This document shows positions 17,574 to 26,127 of a stretch of 64,000 nucleotides of DNA, in pieces. Positions within the stretch are counted from its first letter, which is position 1. Each line of letters begins with the position of its first letter. A model generated the notes under the pieces. The model was not told the origin of the DNA. It saw only the letters and a list, made by a program, of their open reading frames with translations, and made no database searches. The stretch lies in contig NZ_CP071795.1 in NCBI RefSeq assembly GCF_017498485.1, positions 620,001 through 684,000 on the forward strand, written 5' to 3'. This DNA comes from Polaribacter batillariae. Lineage in GTDB: Bacteria; Bacteroidota; Bacteroidia; Flavobacteriales; Flavobacteriaceae. Made by a program: the position numbers and the translations under genes.

Positions 17574-18953
17574 TTATTTGATTACAATACTACTATATTC
17601 GCCATTAACTTTTAGTAAATTAATTGTTTTAGTATTATTCTTAAGATTTTTAACACGTTCGTTATTTAATTTTACTTTATTTACTTGGTATTTGAATTTC
17701 GAATGCACCTCTCCAAAATTAAGAATCGCTTCAGAATTACTTAAGTTTAAAGTAAATTCTCCAAAATTAGGATTAAAACTACTCACAGTAATTTTACCGA
17801 ATTTATCTGAAAAGTTTACATCATTATTTATTTTTATAATTTTAACATCCGAAGAATTATTACTTATTGTTGTATTGGTAACTGATGCAATTTTTGCATC
17901 GGTTACATTATTTAAAAAAAGTGTACAGGCATTTAAGCTGTTTATATTTACTGGAGAATAATTGATGGTTAATTTTCCTCCGTTTAAATTATTGGCATCA
18001 AAAGTTCCGTATTTTACGTTTCCTGAAGCGACTGTATTGGGCAATGTTACTTTACAGTGCCTTGTATTTAAATTGAAAGTTGCTTCTTTGGGTACTTTAA
18101 TTTCTAGCCTTTTTTTAATTTTTACTTTTTTTCCATTGATGGTAAAATCGGTTTTATTTGAATTAAAGTTAAAATTCATGTTTTTTAAAGCTTCTCTTGC
18201 TTTTTCTAATCCTATTTTAATTTCTTCTTTATTAATATTTTTCATTTGAAGTTTGGCTTTCTCTAAAGATTCTTTCAGTTTTTTCTTATCAATTTCTTTA
18301 ATTTTTTGTTTTGATTTTTCTAAAGTAAGTTTTATTTTTCCTTTAGCATTTCCTAAATTCTTTTTTAACTCTTCATATTTTTTACTTTTTTTAAATTTTT
18401 GCCACTCTTCTCTAGATTTTATGACAATATGTTCATCATCATTATGATATTCGAACCTATAATCTCCTTCTTTTTCCATATTATCTTCTAAATCTTCCAT
18501 AGAATCAAAATTAATATCGAAATCAAAATTAAAATCTATATCTGGAATTACAATTGCATCCATATCTGGCATCTTTATCTCTGGTATTTCAAAATCAAAA
18601 TTCATATTATTAAAGAAAACAATATCATTTTTAAGACCCAAAGAATTATTTCCTTTCGAAGTAATTTGTACCTTTCTTTTGTTACCCAAAGCTTCAAAAT
18701 ACCAATCTTTAAAATACTTTTGGGCTTCTTCTTTAGAGATTCCTTCAATTTCTATATACGCATTTACTCGAACTTCATTTTTATTCCAAGTAGTTACATT
18801 AATGGCTGTATTTGTGGCGTTAATTGCTATTTCTACCTCTTTATTTACGGTAAAGTTTTCGGTAAAGTTTTTATCAAACTTTTGTGCAAAAGCTGTTCCA
18901 AGAAAGCAAATGGCTAAAAGTGTTAAAATTGGTTTATATAATTTGTGTTTCAT
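17574..18953 (-). CDS. Adhesin-like secreted protein of ECF operon 1 (DUF4097-like)
   Basis: The 459-residue protein has a signal peptide ending at AFAQ, an N-terminal beta region containing NVTTWNKNEVRVNAYIEI, a highly charged central part (about 170-260) rich in KLK/LEKAK heptads that should form a coiled coil, and a C-terminal beta region resembling DUF4097 putative adhesins. The TTWxKNxVxV motif is shared with the corresponding gene of ECF operon 2. Its start overlaps the preceding membrane gene by 20 bp. A role in envelope stress sensing is inferred from context only. Confidence 0.65.
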   Translation of the reverse strand: MKHKLYKPILTLLAICFLGTAFAQKFDKNFTENFTVNKEVEIAINATNTAINVTTWNKNEVRVNAYIEIEGISKEEAQKYFKDWYFEALGNKRKVQITSKGNNSLGLKNDIVFFNNMNFDFEIPEIKMPDMDAIVIPDIDFNFDFDINFDSMEDLEDNMEKEGDYRFEYHNDDEHIVIKSREEWQKFKKSKKYEELKKNLGNAKGKIKLTLEKSKQKIKEIDKKKLKESLEKAKLQMKNINKEEIKIGLEKAREALKNMNFNFNSNKTDFTINGKKVKIKKRLEIKVPKEATFNLNTRHCKVTLPNTVASGNVKYGTFDANNLNGGKLTINYSPVNINSLNACTLFLNNVTDAKIASVTNTTISNNSSDVKIIKINNDVNFSDKFGKITVSSFNPNFGEFTLNLSNSEAILNFGEVHSKFKYQVNKVKLNNERVKNLKNNTKTINLLKVNGEYSSIVIK

Positions 18954-19494
18954 TTTGTGTTTTGTTTAAATTTTTAAGTTCTTTTAATTGTTTTTTTAAA
19001 CGTTGTAACAGCTGTAGGCGCAATTGTAAATTACTAATTAGTGCTTCTATGGTAACGTCGTTAACTCCTTTTGTACTGAGCTCTTTGGTTAACGATTTGT
19101 ACTCTTTTGTTAATTCTGCAATTTTTAATAAATAACCATCTATCATTTCTTTATTGTCTTCTGTTAATTCTAGCTGACTAATTTCTAGATTGATACTGTT
19201 TTTATAGTACTTTTCGATGGTTTCGAATTCTGGTGAAATGCTTCCTAAACTTATTTCTTTAGTAACATTCTCTTTTGGTTGTTCTATATTTTCTGAAGGA
19301 TAAAATTTAATTCCTAAACTAATTAGTAACACTATAGATGCTGCTATAGGTAACCATGTAAAATTTTTCTTTTTTTGTTTTTGTTGATGCATTTCTGACA
19401 TCAATAATTTTTCGAATTTATTTACATGGTTCGCAGACAATTCCACATTCGGTTCTTTAAAATCTTTTAGTTTTTCTCTAATATCTTTCTGCAT
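18934..19494 (-). CDS. Single-pass membrane protein, candidate anti-sigma factor (ECF operon 1)
   Basis: The 186-residue protein has a cytoplasmic N-terminus with KEPNVELSANHVNKFEKLL, one membrane helix at about residues 46-63 (WLPIAASIVLLISLGIKF), and a periplasmic coiled-coil domain. It overlaps the sigma gene by 17 bp and the adhesin-like gene by 20 bp. The layout of sigma factor followed by a single-pass protein is that of a sigma/anti-sigma pair. No zinc anti-sigma (HxxxCxxC) motif is visible, so the sigma-binding part would be of a different kind. The same architecture recurs in ECF operon 2. Confidence 0.65.
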   Translation of the reverse strand: MQKDIREKLKDFKEPNVELSANHVNKFEKLLMSEMHQQKQKKKNFTWLPIAASIVLLISLGIKFYPSENIEQPKENVTKEISLGSISPEFETIEKYYKNSINLEISQLELTEDNKEMIDGYLLKIAELTKEYKSLTKELSTKGVNDVTIEALISNLQLRLQLLQRLKKQLKELKNLNKTQNETQII

Positions 19495-20038
19495 AACTCG
19501 TGTTTTTTAATTGTTCTTTTAATAATTTTTTTCCTCTTAACAAGTGGGTTCTAGAGGTATTTTCTGTGATATTTAAAATTTCAGATATTTCTTGGTGATC
19601 GTATCCTTCCAGTAAATAAAGTGTTAAAACCAATCTGTATTTTTCTTTTAAGCTGTTTATTTGTTTTACAATTGTCGCTACAGAAATTTCTGAATCTACC
19701 TTCCAGCTATCATCTTCATCTTGTTTTTTATAAACTTCTTCATTTATAGAGACCAACTCTAATTTATTTTTCTTTAAATAATCGATACTTTGGTTGATAA
19801 CAATTCTCTTTAACCATGCACCAAAAGCGACTTCTTCTTTATAACTCTCTATTTTTTTAAAAGCTTTAATAAATGCTTCTTGCATAATATCTTCTGCCAC
19901 AAAACGATTTTTTGTGTATCTAAATGCGATTACAAACATTGCCTTTGAATATAAATTATACAGTTGCATTTGTGCTTTGGCACAGTTATTTTTACATTCT
20001 TCAATAATTGGTTGGTGTAGTTGATTTATTGAATTCAT
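19478..20038 (-). CDS. ECF-type RNA polymerase sigma factor 1
   Basis: The 186-residue protein has sigma region 2 (YTKNRFVAEDIMQEAFIKAF then FGAWLKRIVINQS, about 45-95) and region 4 (LKEKYRLVLTLYLLEGYDHQEISEILNI, about 130-160). It would direct polymerase to promoters of its own regulon. It heads a three-gene overlapping operon with a membrane protein and an adhesin-like protein. It is a clear paralogue of the sigma factor at 48139-48705. Confidence 0.92.
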   Translation of the reverse strand: MNSINQLHQPIIEECKNNCAKAQMQLYNLYSKAMFVIAFRYTKNRFVAEDIMQEAFIKAFKKIESYKEEVAFGAWLKRIVINQSIDYLKKNKLELVSINEEVYKKQDEDDSWKVDSEISVATIVKQINSLKEKYRLVLTLYLLEGYDHQEISEILNITENTSRTHLLRGKKLLKEQLKNTSYAERY

Positions 20039-20166
20039 TATAATTTTCTTACCATAAAGACGATATATTTTTAGTCGCGTTGCAAAAATTGCAAAAAAAT
20101 AAGCATTTTACGAAATTATGTTTTAACCTAACAGAATAAATTTCTTTGTGAACTCTTCGAAAAAAC

Positions 20167-20197
20167 TTTGCTTCTTAGTGGTTATTCTTTAAATTTA
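20167..20197 (+). promoter_or_regulatory. Promoter of meaB
   Basis: TTTG (20167-20170), 19 bases, then TAAATTTA (20190-20197): one mismatch from the Bacteroidota consensus TTTG-N19-TAnnTTTG. Transcription would start near 20204, just before the ATG at 20215. Confidence 0.6.
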
Positions 20198-20214
20198 CGC
20201 ATTAACTTTTATGA

Positions 20215-21282
20215 ATGGATAAAAAAACATCTGCATTAAATGAAAAAGATGGGGTTTCTCGTCCAGAAACAACCAGTAAATCGAGTGCAGAAAAAATAAA
20301 ATTAAGCAGGACTAAACAAAATTCTGTTGAAGAATATGTTTCTAAATTACTCGAAGGAAATATTACTTTTTTAAGTAGAGCCATTACTTTGGTTGAAAGT
20401 ACCAATATAAAACACCAACAAAAAGCCAATAAAATTTTAGAAAAGTGTTTGCCTTATGCGAACAAATCTATAAGAATAGGAATTACTGGTGTTCCTGGTG
20501 TAGGAAAAAGTACGTTTATTGAAGCTTTTGGAAAACATTTAACTACCAATGGAAAAAAAGTAGCTGTTTTGGCTGTAGATCCAAGTAGCTCTGTAAACAA
20601 AGGTTCTATTTTAGGCGATAAAACTCGAATGGAACAATTAGTTACTGATAAAAATGCTTTTATAAGACCTTCGCCTTCTGGAACTTCTTTAGGGGGCGTT
20701 GCACAAAAAACACGAGAAAGTATTATTCTTTGCGAGGCTGCTGGTTTCGATACGATTATTATTGAAACGGTTGGGGTTGGACAGTCTGAAACCGTTGTTC
20801 ACTCTATGGTAGATTTCTTTTTATTACTAAAATTGGCTGGTGCTGGAGACGAATTACAAGGAATTAAAAGAGGAATTATAGAAATGGCAGACGCCATTGT
20901 AATTAATAAGGCTGATGGAGAAAACGAAAAAAATGCAAAAATCGCTAAAGTTGAGTTTAACAGAGCTTTACATTTATATCCGTTAAAAGAAAGTAAATGG
21001 CAACCTAAAGTACTCACTGCAAGTGCGCTTTATAATTTAGGTATTGCGCAAATCGACCAAATGATTACCAGCTATATTTTGCTAACTAAAAAGAACAATT
21101 ATTTTTACATAAAGCGAAACGAACAAAATAAATATTGGTTATTATCTACTATAAACCAGCAATTAAAAGACAATTTTTACAGTAATAAAGTAATAAAAAA
21201 GGCATTAGAGAAAGAAATAAAAAAACTAGAAAATGGAAAAACAACACCTTTTTTAGCTGCTAAAAAACTGTTGCAATTGTAA
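20215..21282 (+). CDS. meaB: Methylmalonyl-CoA mutase-associated GTPase MeaB
   Basis: The 355-residue G3E-type GTPase protects and loads adenosylcobalamin-dependent methylmalonyl-CoA mutase. Motifs seen are the P-loop GVPGVGKST (residues 92-100), VDPSSS, ETVGVGQSE and NKAD. The mutase genes are not in this window, although they often lie nearby. Residues 1-35 are a charged extension before the first family helix, so a shorter protein is possible, but no better start codon was seen. Confidence 0.93.
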   Translation: MDKKTSALNEKDGVSRPETTSKSSAEKIKLSRTKQNSVEEYVSKLLEGNITFLSRAITLVESTNIKHQQKANKILEKCLPYANKSIRIGITGVPGVGKSTFIEAFGKHLTTNGKKVAVLAVDPSSSVNKGSILGDKTRMEQLVTDKNAFIRPSPSGTSLGGVAQKTRESIILCEAAGFDTIIIETVGVGQSETVVHSMVDFFLLLKLAGAGDELQGIKRGIIEMADAIVINKADGENEKNAKIAKVEFNRALHLYPLKESKWQPKVLTASALYNLGIAQIDQMITSYILLTKKNNYFYIKRNEQNKYWLLSTINQQLKDNFYSNKVIKKALEKEIKKLENGKTTPFLAAKKLLQL

Positions 21283-21448
21283 TTTTGGTTTGTTTCTAAT
21301 ACCACTTACTATAAGAGAAAACAATAATTTTTTAAGAACTACAAAAAAGAAATACAAGAAATCGCATTCGCTACAAAACGTTTTTATTTTAAAAGTAGTA
21401 AGTGTAAAAGGCGTTTTATTACGGTAAATTAAATTTGTAGATAATATT

Positions 21449-21901
21449 TCACACACCAAACTGTGTTAAATGATGGTCTAAATGTTTATAAAACATATTA
21501 TTCCATTCGTTTTTTGTTAATTTTCCAAAAGAATGAGATATTTTACCATCGAATTCTTCTTCTCCTAATTGCTGTGTTTTTTTAATAAAATCGATTAAAC
21601 GTTTTTTTTCTGTTTCAAAAATCTTTTCGTCTGTAATTAAAAATTGAGCAGCAGTTCTACCATTTTTAGCATATGGTTTTTCTGAAACTACGAACTTTTT
21701 TACAATTGTTTTGAGCATAAATTTTGCAAATGCATTTGGTTTTGGATGCTTATCTGTATAAACCATTTCGTAAGTTACACAACAATGTGCCAGCATTTGC
21801 GAAACGGACATTTTACCCCAATTGGGTTGGGTGTTGGGTGTTAATTTTTCGATTCTAGAAATTACTTCGTCTGTAACTTCTTTGGTAAAAATGTTTTTCA
21901 T
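21449..21901 (-). CDS. DUF1569 protein (DinB-like fold)
   Basis: The 150-residue protein resembles DUF1569 members of the DinB/YfiT superfamily. It has an early PNWGKMSVSQMLAHCCVTYEM, in which the histidine corresponds to a metal ligand, and ends with FYKHLDHHLTQFGV, which supplies two or three further histidines. The activity is unknown; the superfamily includes thiol transferases and metal-dependent enzymes. It lies 1 bp downstream of holA on the same strand. Confidence 0.8.
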   Translation of the reverse strand: MKNIFTKEVTDEVISRIEKLTPNTQPNWGKMSVSQMLAHCCVTYEMVYTDKHPKPNAFAKFMLKTIVKKFVVSEKPYAKNGRTAAQFLITDEKIFETEKKRLIDFIKKTQQLGEEEFDGKISHSFGKLTKNEWNNMFYKHLDHHLTQFGV

Positions 21902-21902
21902 T

Positions 21903-22904
21903 TTAATGTAAAATTTTAAATAATAATTCTTTTAAAATATCATCATTCGTTTGTTTGGCACCAACTCCTTTGCTTTTAACATCTGCATCTCTTAAAAAAG
22001 CAATTACTTGTGCTACTTTTCGCATTGGGTAGTTTCTGCTTGCTAAAAAATATTCATCTACAAAATACGGATTTACCCCCAAAGCCTTTGCAACAGCGCT
22101 TTTCGATTTATCTTTTAATCCGTGAAACATTAATAATTGTGTAAAAAAACTGTTTAGCAAAGAAATTGTCATTACCAAAGGATTATTTTTAGGATTTTCT
22201 GCAAAATAATTAATAATTCTATTGGCTTTTACAATGTTCTTCTCTCCTACTGCTTTTCTTAACTCGAAATTATTAAAGTCTTTAGAAATTCCGATATTTT
22301 CTTCTATATGTTTGTCGTTAATTATTGTTTCTTTAGGAAGAATAAGCATTAATTTATTTAACTCGTTCGAAATTTTACTTAAATCTGTTCCTAAAAACTC
22401 TACCAGCATTAAAGAAGCCTTGGGTTCTATTTGGTATTGCTGGCCGCTTAAAACTCTGCGAATCCAATCTGAAACTTGGTTTTCGTACATTTTTTTACTC
22501 TCGAAAACCAAACCAGATTTTGCAATTACTTTGTGTAGCTTTTTACGTTTATCGAGTTTTTTATATTTATAATTAATAACTAAAACCGTTGTTGGTTGCG
22601 GATTTTCTGCATAAGGCACTAATTTTTCGATGGTTCTGCTTAAATCTTGGGCTTCTTTAACAATTATAACCTGCTTTTCTGCCATCATTGGGTAACGTTT
22701 TGCAGCAGAAACAACATCTTCTATAGTTGCATCTCTACCATACATTACTTGCTGGTTGAAACCTTTTTCTGCTTCATCTAATACGGTATCTTCAATAAAA
22801 TCGGAAATTTTATCTATATAATAAGGCTCTTCACCCATTAAAAAATAAATGGGTTTTAAATTTCCTTTTTTTATGTCTGAAACAATTGCGTTTATTTCGT
22901 TCAT
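21903..22904 (-). CDS. holA: DNA polymerase III subunit delta
   Basis: HolA opens the sliding clamp within the clamp-loader complex. The 333-residue protein shows the delta start (PIYFLMGEEPYYIDKIS, about 19-35), an AAA-like N-terminal domain ending with LSKISNELNKL, and the C-terminal helical collar. Length is normal. It is separated by zero bases from the upstream kinase gene and by 1 bp from the downstream DUF1569 gene. Confidence 0.93.
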   Translation of the reverse strand: MNEINAIVSDIKKGNLKPIYFLMGEEPYYIDKISDFIEDTVLDEAEKGFNQQVMYGRDATIEDVVSAAKRYPMMAEKQVIIVKEAQDLSRTIEKLVPYAENPQPTTVLVINYKYKKLDKRKKLHKVIAKSGLVFESKKMYENQVSDWIRRVLSGQQYQIEPKASLMLVEFLGTDLSKISNELNKLMLILPKETIINDKHIEENIGISKDFNNFELRKAVGEKNIVKANRIINYFAENPKNNPLVMTISLLNSFFTQLLMFHGLKDKSKSAVAKALGVNPYFVDEYFLASRNYPMRKVAQVIAFLRDADVKSKGVGAKQTNDDILKELLFKILH

Positions 22905-23393
22905 TTATCCTTTTATAATTACAGCGTTTTGTAACTCTTCTTTTGTAGGAGTTTCGAACCAACTCTCCATAAATTCAAAATTATCTTCGGTTACTTCAAA
23001 TTCAAAAGTTTCACCTTTTTCTGTATTTCTATTTAAAATTCTCTTTTTTCTAATCTCTTTTGAAAAATCTAAAAAATAAGTTTTTATTTCTATATTATTT
23101 TCTGTTGCAAATTTTCTAAACTTTTCTCTATGTGAAAACTTAGAAAGTCCAACATCTAAAATACTATCTACTCCTAATTTTTCTAATTGTAAAATAGTGT
23201 CTTGCATTAACAATTCTGCTCTTTCAATTCTTTCTAAAAACCAATCTAAACCATCTTTTTCAGTTTTATCAGGAAAAAAAAGTATCTTATTCCATTTATC
23301 TAAAGTAAAAACAAATCCATTTACTTCTAATTTTAATTTATTAGCATATGTAGATTTTCCTGCGCCAGTATTCCCAACTAATAAATGTATCAT
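22905..23393 (-). CDS. P-loop ATPase/kinase of unknown substrate
   Basis: The 162-residue protein begins with MIHLLVGNTGAGKSTYANKL, a Walker A loop at residues 7-15. It has the size and form of AAA_33-type predicted kinases such as zeta-like or polynucleotide-kinase-like enzymes. A basic LID-like segment (EIRKKRILNRN) appears near residue 115. It sits immediately upstream of holA in one transcript and is divergent from the HsdR_N gene. The substrate is not deducible. Confidence 0.78.
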   Translation of the reverse strand: MIHLLVGNTGAGKSTYANKLKLEVNGFVFTLDKWNKILFFPDKTEKDGLDWFLERIERAELLMQDTILQLEKLGVDSILDVGLSKFSHREKFRKFATENNIEIKTYFLDFSKEIRKKRILNRNTEKGETFEFEVTEDNFEFMESWFETPTKEELQNAVIIKG

Positions 23394-23419
23394 AACTGAT
23401 TTTTAATTACTTTTATCGA

Positions 23420-23863
23420 ATGCAAAAATTGAATTTACCAAACTATAAATTCAGACTCAAAAGTAACGAAAATAAGACGCTTATTTTTGATAATTTGAGA
23501 AAAAAATATATGGTTTTAACTCCAGAAGAATGGGTTCGTCAGCATTTTGTGCAATTTTTAATTGACGAAAAAAAATATCCAGTTTCGTTAATTGCCTTAG
23601 AAAAACAGTTGATTATTAACAATCGAAGAAAAAGAACCGATATTTTAGTTTTTAACAAAAAAGGAAATTACGATATTATTGTAGAATGCAAAGCGCCTTC
23701 TATAAAAATTACGCAAGCTACTTTCGACCAAATTGCACGTTATAACTTAAAATTAAAAGCCAATTATTTAGTTGTTACCAATGGTTTAGAACACTTTTAT
23801 TGTAAAATGGATTTTAAAAATGAAACGTATATTTTTTTAAAGGAAATTCCTGATTACAAATAA
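23420..23863 (+). CDS. Solitary HsdR N-terminal-like (PD-(D/E)XK) protein
   Basis: The 147-residue protein matches the N-terminal nuclease domain of type I restriction R subunits, but no helicase or methylase gene is near. The nuclease core is visible as RRKRTDILVF (Asp about residue 75) followed by DIIVECKAP, with the Glu-X-Lys pair, and a Gln/Tyr helix QIARYN. The gene is divergent from the kinase-holA pair; this arrangement seems to be shared by many Flavobacteriia, which suggests a housekeeping rather than defence role. Function is unproven. Confidence 0.78.
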   Translation: MQKLNLPNYKFRLKSNENKTLIFDNLRKKYMVLTPEEWVRQHFVQFLIDEKKYPVSLIALEKQLIINNRRKRTDILVFNKKGNYDIIVECKAPSIKITQATFDQIARYNLKLKANYLVVTNGLEHFYCKMDFKNETYIFLKEIPDYK

Positions 23864-23996
23864 TATTTAACCGCAAAGTTTTACGATAGATGATTTTTTC
23901 TTTGCATTCTTTGCAAAAAAAATTTGCATCTCTAAGTTTCATTTTTTCACATTAATTTCACAACGAAACCAATTTTTAAAATGTAAATTCGCAACC

Positions 23997-24995
23997 TTGA
24001 AAACAGCCATTGTCATATTAAATTGGAACGGAAAAAAACTTTTAGAGCAGTTTTTACCTTCTGTAGTGAGTTTTAGTTCGGAACTTGCTGATATTTATGT
24101 GGCAGACAATGCTTCTACAGATGCTTCGATTTCGTATGTAAAAGAATTTTTTCCTTCTGTAAAAATTATAGAAAATGCTGTAAATGGTGGTTATGCCAAA
24201 GGTTACAACGATGCTTTACAATCTGTAAACGCCGATATTTATTGTTTGCTGAATTCTGATATTGAAGTGACCGAAAATTGGTTACCTCCTGTTTTAAACA
24301 TTTTTAAGAATGATAAAAACACAGCCATTGTGCAGCCTAAATTATTAGACTTTAAAGACAAAAAAAAGTTCGAATATGCTGGTGCTGGTGGTGGTTTTAT
24401 AGATTTATATGGATACCCATATTGCAGAGGACGAGTTTTTAATAATTTAGAAATTGACAAAGGGCAGTTTAACGATACTACAGATATTTTTTGGGCCTCT
24501 GGTGCCTGTTTATTTATCCGCTCTAAAGTGTATCATAAAATCGATGGTTTAGACGAAGATTATTTTGCACATCAAGAAGAAATTGATTTGTGCTGGAGAG
24601 TTCAAAACATTGGCTATAAAGTAAAGTATGTTGGAAATTCTACTGTTTATCATGTTGGCGGAGCCACTTTACAGGAAACAAATCCGCATAAAACCTATTT
24701 AAATTTTAGAAACAGTTTACTTAATGTTATTAAAAACGTTCCTAAAAAATGGTTTTTATTCGTTGTTTTTTCTCGTTTAATTTTAGACGGCATTGCTGGT
24801 TTAAAATTTATTTTTGAATTAAGACCCATACATACTTGGGCTATTTTAAAGGCACATTTAAGCTTTTATAAAAACTTTTTTAAATTTTTAGGAAAGCGAA
24901 GAAAACTACAAAAAAAACAAGATTACAATTTACACACCAGTATTGTTTGGCAGTATTTTGTTTTGGGAAGAAAGAAATTTGACGAACTTGAATAG
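23997..24995 (+). CDS. Glycosyltransferase family 2 protein
   Basis: The 332-residue GT-A enzyme starts at TTG. It shows MKTAIVILNWNGKKLL, nucleotide-sugar binding VADNASTD, the acceptor-side NGGYAKGYNDAL, a CLLNSDIEV segment in place of the usual DxD, and the catalytic region GLDEDYFAHQEEIDLCWR. A hydrophobic C-terminal segment may hold it at the membrane. It resembles rhamnosyl-type transferases for cell-surface polysaccharides. The IS30 element lies 27 bp past its stop. Confidence 0.88.
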   Translation: MKTAIVILNWNGKKLLEQFLPSVVSFSSELADIYVADNASTDASISYVKEFFPSVKIIENAVNGGYAKGYNDALQSVNADIYCLLNSDIEVTENWLPPVLNIFKNDKNTAIVQPKLLDFKDKKKFEYAGAGGGFIDLYGYPYCRGRVFNNLEIDKGQFNDTTDIFWASGACLFIRSKVYHKIDGLDEDYFAHQEEIDLCWRVQNIGYKVKYVGNSTVYHVGGATLQETNPHKTYLNFRNSLLNVIKNVPKKWFLFVVFSRLILDGIAGLKFIFELRPIHTWAILKAHLSFYKNFFKFLGKRRKLQKKQDYNLHTSIVWQYFVLGRKKFDELE

Positions 24996-25021
24996 GTTCA
25001 AAATTCTCAATTCAAAGTTCG

Positions 25022-26102
25022 TAGATTCAAGTACCAAGTGCAAGTTTTTGATTTTGGTTAATAAATTGATAAAAAACCTCTTTAGGGGTTCTGTATCCTA
25101 ACTTTTTTCTTGGTCTATTATTGAGTTTGTTTACCGTTTCAAAAATATCCTTTTGTTTGACATTATCCAAGTGTTCATTTTTTGGGAAATATTGTCTGAT
25201 AAGTTTGTTCGTATACTCGTTAAGTCCACGTTCCCAAGAGCTATAAGGGTGAGCAAAATAGACATCACAATTTAATTTTTCTGCTATTTTTTTATGTCCT
25301 GCAAACTCTTTTCCATTATCATTGGTAATTGTTCGAACCCATTTTTTATGTGGTGCTAAAGTGTTTATAGTCATTTTTGTAATCATATCTGCTTTTTTTC
25401 CTGTCACATTTTCAATCCATAAAAAACTAGAATAGCGATCTACAATGGTTAATAAAGCTCCTTTATGGTCTTTTCCTATAATTAAATCAGATTCTAAATC
25501 ACCTACTCTTTCTTTGAGTTCTACAATTTTTGGACGTTTTTCTATAGACACTTTATCGGGTATTTGTCCTCTATTGGATTTACTTCCATACCTTTTTTTA
25601 TATTTTTTTTGACCTGTTCGTAGTTCTTTATAAAGCAATCCTCCTTGTCTTTTATCTTGCCAAACATATTGGTAAATTCGCTCGTGAGAGACCATCTGTA
25701 TTGCTTTAAGTTTACACCAACCAACTATCTGTTCTGGAGACCATTGAAATTTAATTATTTTTTCTTTGATTATTTTTTTCATTTCCGTTGAAAAAATAGT
25801 CTTATAATGGCCTTCTTTTTTACGCTCATCAGCTAATTTTTGTGCGTGTTTAGCACTATAAGTCCTAGGTTTTGAGTTCCTTTTCAATTCTCTATAAAAA
25901 GTACTTTCATTAATACAAAGTGATTTAATAATCTCTTTTTTACTAATTTTTGCCTTAAGCATTAATTCTATTGAGTACCTTTGTTCGAAAGTTAATTGTT
26001 TGTAGTTCATATCACAAATCTTTGACTTTTTTTGGACTTTTCCTAACGGGGTAAAACCCGTAGGAAAATCCTATCAAAAACTTGCACTAGCATTTGAATC
26101 TA
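25022..26102 (-). mobile_element. IS30-family insertion sequence, apparently intact
   Basis: A perfect 16-bp inverted repeat, AGTGCAAGTTTTTGAT (25037-25052) and its complement (26073-26088), flanks the transposase. Outside it a second inverted 9-mer, TAGATTCAA (25022-25030) and TTGAATCTA (26094-26102), is separated from the core by 6 and 5 bases. The transposase stop lies inside the outer 9-mer, which favours the outer limits as the element ends. No clear target duplication was found. A hairpin, TCCTAACGGG/CCCGTAGGA (26041-26065), precedes the transposase start and could block outside transcription. Confidence 0.8.
25027..26010 (-). CDS. IS30-family transposase
   Basis: The 327-residue transposase has an N-terminal helix-turn-helix (YKQLTFEQRYSIELMLKAK), a second DNA-binding region (FQWSPEQIVGW, SHERIYQYVWQDK), and the DDE core: GDLESDLIIG, TNDNGKEFAGH and the glutamate in RGLNEYTNKLIRQYFPK. 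All three catalytic residues are present, so the element may be active. The reading frame passes through the inner inverted repeat and ends in the outer one. Confidence 0.95.
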   Translation of the reverse strand: MNYKQLTFEQRYSIELMLKAKISKKEIIKSLCINESTFYRELKRNSKPRTYSAKHAQKLADERKKEGHYKTIFSTEMKKIIKEKIIKFQWSPEQIVGWCKLKAIQMVSHERIYQYVWQDKRQGGLLYKELRTGQKKYKKRYGSKSNRGQIPDKVSIEKRPKIVELKERVGDLESDLIIGKDHKGALLTIVDRYSSFLWIENVTGKKADMITKMTINTLAPHKKWVRTITNDNGKEFAGHKKIAEKLNCDVYFAHPYSSWERGLNEYTNKLIRQYFPKNEHLDNVKQKDIFETVNKLNNRPRKKLGYRTPKEVFYQFINQNQKLALGT

Positions 26103-26127
26103 GGGTTTAAAGTTTAAATATTGAACT

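Noticed and set aside
17574..20038. A FecR/TonB-type sigma system
   Set aside because: No FecR domain, secretin/TonB receptor or SusCD pair is nearby.
23420..23863. A type I restriction system
   Set aside because: Only the nuclease-like domain is present; there is no helicase, HsdM or HsdS.
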